A DNA stretch of 64,000 nt from Chionis minor (GCA_013398295.1 VZSF01011296.1:496001-560000); one strand, 5' to 3'. Positions 21,801 to 35,383 are shown, numbered from the stretch's first letter. Notes: a model not told the origin generated them from the letters alone. A program made the numbers and translations.

Positions 21801-24800
21801 GCGACTGGTGGTAACTGGAGGTGGGTAATTGGCTCTGGCATGCAAAGGTGGCTCATGAGCCTGGTTTCTGTGATGGATAAAACCGGATACCAGGTGACTC
21901 AAACCGTAGCAGGCAAAAGACTAGCCCACCTGTCTAAATTGAAAATATACAGTGCAGTTTCTAGTGTCTGAATTTACACCTTTTGGCATTGCTCAGTCAA
22001 TCAAAATGTGTGATTAGCCGAAAAAGGAGCATTGGCGCTGCATCTCACAGGAGCGTCAAAGAACATCCACCGCCTACCGCACGTTCGAGGGCGCAAGCCC
22101 CATCTCAGTGCAGTCACTGTGCATCTGGGGATTTAAACGAGGGCAGGTTTGTTAGCGAAGGCCCAAAAGACCAACGCTTAAGCCAGGCGTCCTACAGAGG
22201 ATGTAATGTGCTGCCATCTGACAGGCGCAGATCCGCCACCCTAAGTGTCAGCACGGAGGTCTCTTGGCATCAGTGGGAGGTGAAGAAAGAAGGAAAAAAA
22301 GAAAAAAAAAAAAGGAAGCAGCAGCACTGGATGCAGCAAAAGCGTAATTTCTTCCATCTTCTTCTGTTCCTTTAGACTTATTTCAGCCTCAGTAGATTAC
22401 CTAACACTTTGTGTAAGAGAGTGTGTTTTCCTACATTATCCAGTTGTGGAAGCCTCCAAGAAATGTAATCATCCCTCTTGGAAGTGAAGGACCCTGCACT
22501 GGCACGCAGGATGTTGAGTGTCAGAAAAGACGGGCAGTGGAGACCGGGCTGGGCTTGCTAAAATAATGTACCCGGGGTCTGTGCTGTTCCAGAAACAAGG
22601 AGGCAGCTGCCCAAGCTGACAATGAAGAACAAGATTGCATGTTTATGTATGCACATAGGCCATTTTGAAATAATTCTCTCTAGTGCTTTGTTCCTGTCCC
22701 TAATAAGCCAACTTGTTTATCACTATAGCAACCAGTGACAGATTCCTGGAAAGAAGAGCTGCAAATTCCCATTTGGACCTCTGTGGTCACAGGCGATTGG
22801 TATGAGCGAGGTGCCCCACCTGCCTCCCAGAGCTCTCAAATGCCACCTAGGGGGAGAGCGGGGTGAAGTAGGTGGGACGTGGTGTGACCTAGTGCAAGGG
22901 GGACACGCAGAGGGAACAGGGCGATGCTTAGCTTGATGGAAACCACCACAAAAGCAAACATTGTTTTAACTGAAAATAAATGTAAGGAAGAATAAGTTTG
23001 AAATGCAGAGCTGAATCCTGAACGCCCAAAAGATTCAATTATGCTTGCGTGCCATGGGCTTCAGTGATGAAGACTGGAAGAGGTGGGAAACGGGCATGCA
23101 AAGAACCTGCTCAGGGGACATCCTCCAGGCACAGGTACGGACGAAAATCAATGCTCTCACCAAACATCTGCTGCCAGCAAACTCCTCTGAAACCTGTGCC
23201 AGTTGCATCCTGCTGGTGCCGAGCCACATTCCAGGTGGCGTCTCACAGCTGCAGCACTTGCTCAAGTGGCAAAGCTTGGTGTGGCAGAGCAAATGATGCC
23301 ATCTCCTGAGATAACCTTTAGGGGTAGCATAGTTACACAGAAAGGAAAGTGTTTATTTGCTTTTCAGCCTAGAAAACTGTGCACACAAAACCCCCTGTGT
23401 TACACGAATATTAGCAGGAATGCAAACTCAGGCATTCAAGGGTTGGAAGCACTACAAGTAAGATTGCCTGTTGAAGCTTAAAGTGGTTCTTTGAGCACTT
23501 GCCTTATGATTCAGCCTTTGCACCTTTAATCTTCTTTTAAATCTGCCTTTTCAGATAATATGAGGAGGACCATCCTTACGCTGTTTGACTACCCTTCCCC
23601 TGTGCTCATACAACTCGTACCAGAAGCCCCTGAGCAATCCCTGAGTCCTGGTAGCGGGTCAGTTTGCTTATATTTTGAGCAGGCCCCAGGTATGAAAAAA
23701 ATGAAACTTAAAAGCCATGTGGTTGAAAAAGGCTACTTGACCCTTGGTCCTGATACTAAGAGGATTGAATGTTTTATTCCATGTTTTGTTTGTAATGTAA
23801 TGTTATATTAATGAAGTAATGTTGTTGTAGCACCAGTGTCCAAGCATGTGTCAGGCAAGCTTGTAAAGAGATGTGCCTTCTAGCAGACTACATGATACAG
23901 TAAAAAAACCCCAAATAGGTAAGTGTTCAAGCATACAAGCTTTTCTTCAGGTCTGAAACAGCAACTTATTCAAATGCCCTCAAAAAAGGAACAGTTCCAG
24001 GTTGCTCCCTGGAGTTATTCCTCATAAAGATAATGTTTTCCTTCACCTTCTTTCATGTTGGGATTTTTCTTGTAAGAGCCTCAAGTTCATGAATTTTTTT
24101 TTTTTTTTTTTTTGTCCTTGAGAAGTCAAAAGATTTTCTCCAGTTTCTCTTGAAACCCTAAAGGAATCTGCCACACCTTTATGCTTCAGACCTACAGGAG
24201 GCTTTGTTGACAGAAAAAAAATGTTTTAGCATAATCAGATGTGGACTTAAACCGGCGTAGCCAAATGCGAGCAAACTTCTCTGCAAGCACACTTATTTTA
24301 GTATTTAAGTAGAGGATTTCTGTCCAGCTTAAGGCTTTTCCTTTCAGGAAAAGACTTTAGTCTGTGCCAAAATAAGCCACTCTGAAAGTAAAACCATTGA
24401 CATAAGTGGTACTGATGAACCTGTACCAGTTGGCTGATTCAGAAAGCAAAGACCAAATCATCTCTACGTGAATCTATTGTCCTCTGTCTCACTGACCAAC
24501 ACCCCACCTGGGCTGCCAGCAGTGACACTGAGACAGCTGGCAGTCACCATGGTAAGTAGGTATTGCATGACAAGGCTTGCAAGGCAGCTGGGTGACACCT
24601 TATATTGTGAACCAGCAGACATGAAAGTTTCTCGGTCTTGGCTGGGAACGCGGTTTTGTGATACAACAATTACTTCTGGGTTGGCCCTTGCTGTATGGAA
24701 ACGACTGGCTGACACTGGGTCTGGTTTTTATGAAGATGTGTTTTGAAAGCTGGTGTTCAGAGCGCATCGCTGAGATGATGAGTGGTTTACGGCATCTCTG

Positions 24801-25904
24801 ACATGATGAGTGTTTCATGGCACCGCGGTGTCTGAGCAGTTGGAGACTGCCAGATCACTTCAAAGACTTAGAGCATATACCTACCCCCCCTCCGAAACCT
24901 CCAGGGACTTTGGGCAGCTAGCTGGCCAAACTGTGGATATTTTCTTACCATTTACTATTATATTTGCTGTATACAGTAGTTGTATAAGTTTTCAGGAGAC
25001 ACTGGGCAGGCCATGAGAAAAGGCATGTACGAAGGTGCAGTCACTGTCCAATACAGTCCTCCAACAGCTGAGGATTTATCACGGCTAGGGGAGAGCGGGC
25101 AGCTTTTCAAACCGTGTCCTCCCTAGGCTCACATTTTTCTCCCTGAGCCAGGCTTGCCTGTACAGGAGCAACAACAAAAAGAAAAAGGAGTTTGCTGCAT
25201 CCTGGTGCAGGCTGTGAATGGTGGTACTTCCAAGGCAGTGAAGATGACATCTTTGTTGTGGGTAAGACAGGCAGTGGAAAGAGGGTCATGTTATACCAAC
25301 ACCAACCAGAAACTCATGTGCTGGGAGTGTTACTTGAAATTCTGCCTCTTTTTTTTCTCTCGAATAGACTAGACCAGAGAGAGGGACAGCTGGGCTTGGT
25401 CACCACCCAGTTGGCCTGCATGCCTCGTCAATATGTCAGTGGATTACTGCTGCCTTTCCATCTGTTCGTGGTGTCTCCTCCCACACTGAAATTCTCATTA
25501 AATCCTAGCAGTGGCTATGGTACCATAAATATACATGTTATACCCTACCCATGTGCTGAGCTTGCAAACTCAGCCCATGATCAGCTGGGCTCAGCGATAC
25601 TGAGGCACTGGCTCTATGTTGGCTCAGTAGCTGGCTCTAGGTATTTGTAACACTGCCACCAAACCGCAGAGCTCATATATACCTCCTTCCCTTTTCACTC
25701 ACCTTCCGAATACTTCTTCTTTGCATTGTTCCAGCAGGATGCCCCTGGAGCCTTTCAGCTTGTCAAGCACAGCACACTACTCTGTGCTCAAAAGCATATA
25801 GCCAACAAAAAAAGAGAGCTTGCAGCTGGAATTTGAATGTGGCACAAACTGCGTTGCTTTAAAGATTGAGATATGTGCTGGGAAGAAACAAGTGGTAGAA
25901 ATGC
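18891..25904. other. Upstream intergenic DNA, no recognised gene
   Basis: AT-rich unique sequence upstream of B3GAT2. The part from about 19440 to 20700 is repeat-poor and rich in TAATTA-like and ATTA motifs. Around 21180-21420 and 22020-22270 the DNA is more GC-rich with short chance frames. A purine-rich stretch lies at 22280-22320. The 152-codon plus-strand frame at 25192-25650 matches no family I know and has no splice or codon support. Confidence 0.6.
24094..24113. repeat. T20 homopolymer
   Basis: Run of 20 T preceded by ATTCATGAA-like sequence. No retroelement body is evident on either side. Confidence 0.9.
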
Positions 25905-26465
25905 CATGCACAAAAGGTCATGTAGTCCAGCCGCTGATCTCAAGCCAGGAGACATTTGCCTAAACTTCCCATGATGATAATCCAGCCATCTGACGTCCTG
26001 ACGCTAAGAAAATTCTCCTGGTATTTAACATAAGCCTTCCTGTTACTATGCATTCACAGGTTACTGTCTCAGTGCAAATGCAGAATAACCAACCACTTTC
26101 CCATTTATAGCAACATTTTACACAGCTAGCACTGATATCTCACCTTCATCTCTGCTTTCCTACAAAAAGCATTCTTTTCATATAAAATCTTTTTTGAATT
26201 CATAATAAATAAAAATCTTCTTATTGCATCTGTATGTTTCTTAAAATGTGGACTCCAATATAAGAAATATTGCTCTGACCAAGATCTTAGCAGTGCCACG
26301 TGAAGGATAGTATTTATCACCCATGCCTTCCATATAATACTTGGAACAACTAGATTAATTTTGTTATCTATTATAGGTCCTTTTCTATGGTATTGTTCCC
26401 TAGACAGGCATTCCCTACATAATCCTACTCCCTCCTTTCTGAAGGTGATAATAGGCTGTCCTTCT
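25905..26465 (-). mobile_element. Ancient CR1-like LINE fragment
   Basis: Diverged LINE remnant in minus orientation. The left end (GGTCATGTAGTCCAG) resembles a CR1 3' end. Further right, wording typical of old amniote CR1 copies survives, including AAAATGTGGACTCC and CACGTGAAGGATAGTATTT. The match is from memory of CR1 consensus wording and the borders are approximate. The hexanucleotide array at 26471 begins immediately beyond it. Confidence 0.5.
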
Positions 26466-26470
26466 CAGGA

Positions 26471-26605
26471 TTGTTCTTGTTCTTGTTCTTGTTCTTGTTC
26501 TTGTTCTTGTTCTTGTTCTTGTTCTTGTTCTTGTTCTTGTTCTTGTTCTTGCTCTTGCTCTTGCTCTTGCTCTTGTTCTTGCTCTTGCTCTTGCTCTTGC
26601 TCTTG
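26471..26605. repeat. Hexanucleotide array (TTGTTC)n/(TTGCTC)n
   Basis: About 22.5 uninterrupted hexamers. Roughly the first 13 are TTGTTC; the remainder are TTGCTC with one TTGTTC interspersed. The T-to-C change is confined to one end, as expected if a variant unit spread locally. It creates meaningless Cys-Ser, Leu-Phe and Lys-Asn frames. Confidence 0.97.
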
Positions 26606-28769
26606 AGGATTTTCTCCATTCTCCACAAACTCACAAAATGCTCAATGATTTCAGAGATTTTCTCACAGGAATGGTAATTTGAGTAATTCCAGCTCATCCA
26701 AATTTTCCTTGAAAGATTATTTTCCTATTCTAGCCCGTTCTCTTGTTATTCATTTTAAAGATCCTTAGACAATGGATCATAGTTCCTCCTTTGTGGAAAG
26801 ATTAAGTCATGAGAAAAGACATTGCACATTTCAGTTGTTTTTAGGCTGTCATTTTTGACAGTCTGTCCTTAATATTTGTGTTAGTTTAATGGAATTATAA
26901 AAGTTTTCTAAAATTCCTCTTTCATTACCTGAAAATAAGGGACAAGTCACCATCTTTCTCCTCCTCGACAAGTTCTGATTTTGAAAACGTGTTGTAAGCT
27001 GATTGTTAGTCTGAAAGATGACCAACAAAATGCCCCACAGGATCATCGCCGAAGGTGTGGTGGAACAAAAATCACATTTTTTGCAAACAGCTGGGAGAAA
27101 ATCCAGCAGCAAAGACACTTTCCTGAGACTGCTGGTAGGCTCGTATGCTCCCTTCTCTGATGGTTTGCCTTTGTGCTTGTAGTCGATGCGTGAGAGCAGG
27201 AAAAGGTGGGCATAAGACTTTGGGCAGGACACAGGAATGCGCGTTGGATAAAACAGCAGACCAGGGATGGGAGAAGTATTGCAGCCCCCCACGTCCACAG
27301 TACCCTGGCGGTAAGGTAGGAGGAAATCACTGCGTAGACCCCCCCAAAACAAGCTGCTGAAGGCCCGTAACGGGTTAGTGGTGTAGACCGAAGGCCCATA
27401 ACAGATTAGTGGTGAAGACCCTGGCTCTCCAAGGGAGAGGGAGCATGTCTCAGCAACATGTGGGTCAGGTAGATGTTGAAGAGGCTCAGGCTAGTGTCAT
27501 ATTGTAGAAGGGATCAGGAATGGGAGGAAAGGCTCTTCTTCATCACAAGGCTACGAGAACATGCTATTATTCCCAGGAGTTATTTTTCAAGGACAATTTT
27601 CTCTCAGGCACTGTTGTTTTGTTAATAAGGATGTGGCCAAGCTAAGCAGTTTTCTCTAAGTCATTGTGCGTGTTTCTTTCTCAAACCATGTCCATGGCAA
27701 ATTATGTATAATTGGGCTGTAAGGCTCTCTGTGTCTTGCTTAATCTGCTGTTTACTGGTGTGCTCTTTATCAGCACTGACAATTTTTTTCTTGATGATTT
27801 TGTCACCTCTAACAGAATGTAAACAGTGATTATGTAAACAGCTTACACTCCTATTCACCGCGTTCAAACACACTGATTTCTTATCTTTTTAAGGGTGAGG
27901 GCTGGATACAGAAACATGGTAGCATGCACTGCAATTTAATAATTAGGCTTCAATGGAAGCACGGTCCTGCATTAGGGACAGGCCACCCATGCCGTGCTGT
28001 GCCGAGGCTTGCACGTAGGACTGTAACTTCAGATAGGGCTTGGGGCATATTGTCAGCTGGATCGGTGCCCTCCTTCAGAGAACAGGGTTGTGCCAGGCAT
28101 TTGTATGCCAGAGGATTCCTCTGATAAGCATAAGTAGCAGGTCTCATGTAAAAATATGCCCTTATCCAAACCTGTGTCAGTGTAACGATAGTATGGCTTT
28201 CACAGACATGAAGTCCCAAAGCATGAAAAATGAGTCTTTTTGCAGCAGATTTCTCGCCCTGCAACGTGAAAGTCTGTGCATATCAGTAAGATACCATATG
28301 CAGGAACTTTAATTTCTTTTCTTCCCTGGCAGGTGGAACTTTAGGGATTGGTGTTTATCATATTGTTTTAAAGAATATTATTCTTTCAGAAATCGTTGAC
28401 CAGTTTTGGCATTTGAGAAGAATAAGGCATCTCATCCTTTGTGGAAAGACAAGGTAAGTAGTTGTACCTGTCACAACCTTCCTTTCAAATTGCACTATTT
28501 GTAATTCTCAAGTAATCCAGTTTAACATAGTTTAGCTACTTGCCAGAAGTTTTCACTAAAGATGAGATACTGTACAATTCTCAAATGGCATTGTTTAACA
28601 CACCAGCTCTTCCAAATCTGCATTAACATTCTATTATGTATAGCATAAAGAGAAAAGCCTCATGAACTTGCTCTATCAGTAATGGATGCTATACCATTTT
28701 TTATCTATTATTTGCTCTTCCATTTTTAGTCCTGCTGTTATTCCGAAGAGGAGTGAAATTATTCCACTA
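26606..28769. other. Intergenic DNA, no recognised gene
   Basis: Unique sequence with a 31-bp tandem duplication at 27359-27420. Open frames on both strands around 26850-27400 are chance frames: no domain, no codon bias and no conserved wording that I recognise. Confidence 0.6.
27359..27420. repeat. 31-bp tandem duplication, two copies
   Basis: Units at 27359-27389 and 27390-27420 share GAAGGCCC, TTAGTGGTG and AGACC with four transitions or transversions between them, so the duplication is not very recent. Confidence 0.9.
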
Positions 28770-30490
28770 CTTCACAGAAATCTCTGCAATGTAAGGCTGA
28801 AAGTGACCTCAAGAGGTCATTTCATCTAATGATTTCCACACATTTTCAACTAGTGGATCAGTGCCAAAGTTCAGGAAATTTTTCAGGCTGCCATCTAGCT
28901 TTATTGGTATATATTTAATGGGGACTAACTGTAGGCCAGTTATGGACCACTGAACCCCAGGCTCATGGATCACTGGGTGTCCCAGGACCTCCATATGGCT
29001 ATCTTGAGACCAGGAGCATCAGTCATCTCCTTCTGCTGCAGACTCATGTGTACACTGCTGCCAACCCTCGTATTTCACACAGCCTATTCTTGGCTCCCCC
29101 ATTTTCAAGGCAGTTCTCAGACTTCAGCAAAGCCTCTGAGTACACAAATGACACTGGCAGCAGCCTGCTCCCAACCACCATCTTCCCTGAATGGCTCTGG
29201 TCCTTCTCTGGTCAGGGAAGCTGACATGCACCCACCATATGAGAGATCTTTCTACAGAACCATGAGCTGGTCAGAGGCTGCCACCCCCAAACAGCTCCTC
29301 CAGGACACGCTGGCTTCTGGCTGGCAGCAGGCTGTGCAAATTGTCTGAGCAATTTAGAGATGGCCGGCAGAACAAGCAGCCCTGATTTAGCCTGTCCCCA
29401 CCCTTGAAACGAAATGGAGCAGATTTATACCATCCCCAGCTGCTCTTAAAAATGTGCAGTGGAGAGGATGTGGTAGTCTCTGTGGTAACCAATACCCAAT
29501 TGCACTTTCAATTAAAAGGACAATGTCTAATCTAAATTACCTTCCTTTTCAGCAACCAAGATTACTTGTTTTCCTGCTGATTTTGGAGGAACAGTACATA
29601 TTTTGTTCATGTAAAGATTCACATCATCCTTGCTGTCTTTCTAGGAAAGACAGGTTCAATTCTTTCCACCATTTCCAAGAAGTCCCATTTCTTACCATTT
29701 GTGTTGCTCAGCCCTGAGCTGTGTGGTTCATAGAGCTACATACATCTGAACATACCCAGCCCCAAAATGGTCACAGTTTTCCAGCTGAGGTCACTAGTGC
29801 CCACCTGAGTAAAGGAACCGCCTCCTGTATTTTATACCTGTTAATGCATCCCAGAAGGGCATTTGAATGTCTGGCAACAGTGGTATATTTTGCACTTTCA
29901 CCTGCAACCCATTGTCATCTTCTAGATCCTTTTCTGCAGCAGAATAAAACCAAACAGATCAGGACAACCTTCAGCAGGGCCCCATCTCTTGTATCATCAC
30001 ATTTAAGAAACATGCTGAATGATGAACTCAAATAGTAGTTTGCAATCGGTTGTACATCCACCTCATAATTTTATCTGTGTCACTTTCCTTCATCTTGCTT
30101 ATGAGAAGATTGTGCGGGATTGTCAAAAGCTGTGGTATGGTCAATATAAATTCTGTCTGTGCTTCTTCATGTTTTCGTGAAGTTTCTAACCGTGTTAAGC
30201 AATTTTGTTAGAATGGTACCATGTGATTTGCTCTTAACAAAACATATATTGTCTGTTTTGTTGATTATCAAGTGACAGTTCAGTGAGAGCATTTCCAGGT
30301 ACTGATGTTAAACTCATCCATCATTGTATGTCCCATAGTTTTTTTCCTAGTCTTGCTCTTAAGATAGATTTTGTTTGCATTTTGCAGTCCTCTGGGACTC
30401 CCTGTCCACCTGCAATTTTCAGAAATGATCATTAACAGTGCAGAGGTTGCTCGGGATAAGTCCTAAAATACTCTTGGAGAAATTAATGAA
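28770..30490 (-). mobile_element. Ancient CR1/L3-like LINE, fragmented
   Basis: Minus-strand remnant. The left end has GTGACCTCAAGAGGTCAT, a CR1 3' end. About 29825-29945 has GTTAATGCATCCCAGAAGGG and CTAGATCCTTTTCTGCAG, wording found in old amniote CR1 copies. About 30105-30470 has ATTGTCAAAAGC, TTGCTCTTAACAAA, CAGTCCTCTGGGACTCCCTG and TTTTCAGAAATGATC, matching the reverse-transcriptase region of CR1/L3-type LINEs. The reading frame is destroyed throughout. Unique DNA may separate the pieces; I treat them as one element because order and strand agree. Confidence 0.55.
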
Positions 30491-33400
30491 CTGACGTGAA
30501 CACAGCTAGCCTGTCTAGATAGTCCATCCTCTGCTCCTGTGCTCTTGTTGAAATTAACTGCATGAAATAGCTGGTCAAAAATAACTTTTTTTGTGTGTTT
30601 AATAAAGGAAAAAAGGAACTTCATGGAAGGTCCATCATGCATATTGCTTTTAAAATGCTATGCATATTTGGGTAGACTTTTCAAAAAAAGAATTCACCTA
30701 CAATGCAATATATAAACCCCCATGGACCAAGCACAGCACAGTGATTTCAAATTCCACCCTGAGCTCCATATGACAAATATATTAACTTCACTATTTTAAG
30801 AGTTGCTGGCTAGGTTAAAATGTAGAGATGGAGTCACAGTCACCAAAGTCATTCCATGAGAAGATCAGTCCTTTTTAGATCACTATTTATTGTAAAGTCT
30901 GAATCATTTCTCTTTCTCAGAATCCTTTAAAGGATTAAGTGTTAAATTATATATCATTTTAAGAGCTGGGTTTGCTAGTCTTTTCTCTCCTCATAATTCA
31001 TTGCCTTCACCTCTACCTGTATTTATAGTGTGCATGAATGAAGGTTGCCCAGGTAGAACGTAAGATAAAAATACATTTGAAAGGTAGTTAATATCTGTAC
31101 TTGGATGCATCATGTAGCAACGATCACCCTTGTTTTTTCAGATTCCTCTTGTTCTTCCAGATTTCTGTGACTGTCAAATTTAGGCTTCTACATTTTTTTA
31201 TGCAGATTTTTTTTTTAACACAGCTCCTCCTTCTTATGCCAGAGTGTTTTTCTGTGATAGATGCGAAACATCACCTGAAACCCTGGGTGTGCTCCTGTAA
31301 GTCAAGCAGGGTCTCCGTACCAATGCAGATTGACCCTTTCACAGTGTCAGGTCAGATGTTAAGAGTTGTTAGAATTTCTAAGTGAAATATTTGGTAGTTC
31401 GGTGGTAGCTTTGCCACTGACTTTATCAGGGTCAGAGCATCAGCCATTGTTTGTCCAAAGCTTTCAGTAGAACATTCCTGTTGTGTAATTCATACAACTA
31501 CAGGCTAATTAAAGGCATTTGTGTTCATTTGTGCACTACCTCTTTGCAGGGAATGGATAATCACGCAGTACGCACCAAGATGAAGGTCTCGCAGCCCTGG
31601 TTGCACATAAAAAAGCTCCAGTCATGAAGTATTCATAATCTAATTTCAGAGCAAATAACCAACTATAGAACAGAGCTAGAAAACTAAAGGAAGCTTAAAG
31701 TAGTTTTTAAGCTCTTACAGAAAACTAAGATACTTCCTTCAATGTTAAATAGGGGTTTTTTTTGTGATTAACAGACCTTTTCTCCTCAGTAGGGAGCTAC
31801 ATGCTTTTTATACTTTCTAGATATTGCTGCTCTGGACAGCAATGCAATAAAACAAGCATTTTCATTATTAAACCCTTTTCTTCAGCTGCTTATAGTTTTC
31901 TGGAAATAAAACTTGCTTGCCTGATTTCTTAACATTGCAACCGGGAGAAAACAACAACAAAAAAGAAGCAGACACTAAAGCGATAAAAGGAACATGTAAA
32001 ATATTAAATAAGAACAAACAACATCTAAAGGTTGTCCGGTGTCCTAGATTTCAAAAAATGAAGATTGGGTAGAGTAAGTGTAGGGGCAGTGATCTTACTT
32101 TTCTGTCAGGAGCTGTTTGCCAAAGTTTACACGGAATCAAATTCCCTAAGCAGTTAGATTATAAAGAGCACTGGCTCAAGGTCTAGCCAGAAAATGGTGA
32201 GACCCAATTACTTTATCTGCGTCCCCTCGATGAGGAACTCTTCCCCAGTCACAGAAAAACAAAATCCAGAGACAAAACCCAAAGCTTTGCAGGGCTTTGG
32301 CCGCAGCTCGCCTCTTGCCTCCTCCAGTGAGCCCTGGGCTCTTCAGACAGGACTGCAGTGCCAGGTCCAGCTGTGCTGCCTCTGGCTTCCTCACTGGTGG
32401 TGACACAGAGGTGGCACCCCGCTGCAGAGCACTCACGCAGGCATGCAGCCCTGCCTAAGGGACACCTTCCCAAAGAGAAGCTTTTTCCTTTGCAACTTCC
32501 CGTCCTTGTTTGCCTGAGGGCTCATCATCAAACCTGTTCAAAACAGAGTTGTGCTCGGTGCTCTTGTTTAATGCAGAGCATAAAAGGGACGGTAGAATTT
32601 TATTAACCCCAAATTTAAAATTTAGCTTCATCTTACCTGGAGTAGTCCTACGAGTCTTACAAATAAAAGGCAACTGGGTCCTGGAGAAGCCCAATTTCTT
32701 TTTCTCCAACTCCAGCAGAGGCTGGCAGAATTCCCTCCTCTGTAGGACTTCTGTCCCCTGCAGCTCCACATCGCTCCCGCTCTTTGCTCCAACAATCAAG
32801 GACGCTCCGAGGTAACTGACAGGCTCCCTGCACCAGCTTGCACAGGGGTTCACCTTACATGGATTCATTAATCCAGCGACGCAGATTGACTCCTACACCT
32901 GCACAAGGCTCATTGCAAGGCTGGGTCCAAAATAATTCACAGCTCTACCGTGTGTCAGGCGCAGTTACTCATCCCAGACTCACACCAGAAGAAGGTCTAG
33001 GGGCGAGGTGAAACTGGGAGGAAGAAAATCCAATTAAACATCCAGAATAACAGAATTTTCTTACATTATTTTCTCCTTCAAATGAAATGTCTCTGTCTTC
33101 CCCAAACCACTTTTGTCAAGTGCTCTGACTGATTGGTGCCACAGGATTGTTTGGCAAGAGCATGGTCTGAAAAAACAAACTTCACCCCCTGGAGAATTTT
33201 GCTGGGAATAGTAGATCTGCGTGAAGGTCTAAATCAATAGAAATCTTTCTGAATGCATTTCCAGGAAATCTGGACATATCACCAGTGACTTTCACTAAAA
33301 TACAAGGTGCCAGCAACTGTTTGGAAAGCAATTTATAGTTAAGTAATTTAAATTTCATAGTGAAGAAGGCCATATAATGAGAACCTCATCCACTGCAGGA

Positions 33401-35383
33401 GGGGGAAGCTGGAGGCGTTCAGGGACTGTAAAATGCTTGCACAGTTTTGGGAGGAGGTTTGAGAGTGGTTTTTTTTTCATGAATGATTTCTTGATCCCAT
33501 TCCAATCCCAAAGGAAAACCCTCTTCTACCTCCCCCGAATCTCAGCATATATTCAGCTTTTACCTAGTTTTTTTTCCTGAGGTTTATTTCCTGTCAGAGG
33601 ATTATTTTCCACTTTATTAAATGCTTTCTCTCAGGCTGTGTGGGGTAGGTGTTTATGGTCTGGATTCTGTCACTTCTTGTTTACATGTTTTCAAGTGTTT
33701 CTCCTCAAGCTTAAGGTTAACTGGAGGAGAATTAAATGTAAAGGCTATACCACCGTACAGCCAGTTGAAAAGCACACCAGGGATTCTTCCCTTTTTACCA
33801 TCCACTATTCATACTAGAGCTTTGGAAAAGTCTGATTCTCTCAAGCCCAGTTTTATGACCCAACCCCACCCCCAAATCATTTTTTTTCCGCTGCAGTACC
33901 AACCTGCAGGCACCTAAACTGGGGAGGCGTCCCTGTCTGCTCATTCCAGAGTTGGGCAGATTTGTTTTGCCCTGGTCTCTCCTTGACTGAGTAGCTCAGC
34001 AATTACCTTCATCCCAAACCCAGCTGGGATGGCTTAAGCCCACATTTGCCACCTTCCAGAAGCACATCTTCCTCATGAGGATATAAGCTAGTCATGCCGG
34101 AAACAAGAGGAAGAAAGAAATTCTGATGTCTACACAGAGTGAAGAGATGCTGGCGGATGGACAGCAGCGAGGGCAGGAATCACAGGACCAGAGAGGGAGA
34201 AAAAAGGGTCACCTGTGTCACCTGGTGCTCCCACCTTGGACATCAGCAGGTATTGCTTGGAGCTGCCCCAGGCTGTGGAACCGCAGACCCTGCATTTCTA
34301 AGTGAGGCCTTCACTAATCACAAGGATATTAAATAAAATATGGGGTGTGCTTTCTCCAGCCGTTTTCAATTTTTTTCTCTCAGTTTACAAACCAATAGTT
34401 CCAGTGCTTCTCTTGGGAGATGTCCCACGTGTCCGCAGCCTGTGTGGAAGGAGGCAACCTCTTGCACCAAGCCTCTTCGCATCCCTGCCCACCTCTCGCT
34501 GACCAGGCTTCTGAGGGGCTGGGCTAGCCAGGAGCACTGCAGAGGAGGGAGGTGACCACCCCACCAGCTGCAGGGCCCTCTGCCGGCACCAGTACCCCAA
34601 TGGTCCACACAACTTGACAGTACCCACATACTCTATGAGGGGTATTGGTTAGGCCAGCCCCACAGCAGAGTCCTACGATGATCTGAGGATTAAAAATCCA
34701 GCTTTACCACCACGCTGCTATCAGCCAGGTGTTGATGACTTTAAGTGTTAATTACATTTTCTCTTGTCCAGGTTCGGTTGCTACAAACTTGTTTGCTTCC
34801 AGGGACCCCGTACTGGGGGCTATTGCAGCCTTGAAAACCTTAGAAAAAAACTCCAAGTGTGAAAACCCATAGCAGCAGCAGAGAAAACAATTTGCAAGAA
34901 AACAGAGAGCAGCAGCAATAAGGGCAGAGGAAAGGGAAGCAGCTCTCCAAGGCTCCCCCAGGGCACGGTGAGCTAGCAAAAATCAAAAGAGAAAGCAGCA
35001 TGCAAGCCCAAATCCTGCCAGTGGCAAGTCAAACAAACAGCTGAAGCAAAAGGCAGCTCTTACAAACCCCTTCTTCAGAAGTATCCCCCATATAGAAAAT
35101 GAGATATCATGAAATATTAGCTACTTCTGCTCTCATAAATATTTCTCTCTGACTTTTCCCTTGGCTCTGTTTCTTTTACCCTTAGTGGCTTCCCCCCCAG
35201 GCCTGCTGCACTGGGGCATCAGCTGGGTGTGCAGGGCTGGGCTCCCTGGGCAGCCTGGTCATGGATGGGGATGTGAGCACTGGGAGGCTGCAGCTCCACT
35301 TGGCTTCCCCTATCCTTACACTCGTCTTTCCTGTCTTGGGACAGGAGAGGTAACTGGAGAGAGAGCATTACACATCTGGTCTT
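30491..35383. other. Intergenic DNA, no recognised gene
   Basis: Unique sequence. A 137-codon minus-strand open frame at 32455-32868 contains a good donor-like site (CCAG|GTAAGATG, minus strand, near 32633) but no recognised domain. The part from 34130 to 34640 is GC-richer with overlapping chance frames. Confidence 0.55.

Noticed and set aside
25192..25650. 152-codon plus-strand open frame with a VVGKTGSGK-like string
   Set aside because: The string resembles a Walker A loop, but the rest of an NTPase fold is missing, the frame lies in low-CpG intergenic DNA, and composition and context look random.
26361..26697. Cys-Ser, Leu-Phe and Lys-Asn rich frames
   Set aside because: Translations of the hexanucleotide array only.
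31285..31320. 5S-rRNA-like AAGTCAAGCAGGGTCT, possible SINE head
   Set aside because: Only about 16 bases are similar; the rest of a 5S or 5S-derived SINE is absent.
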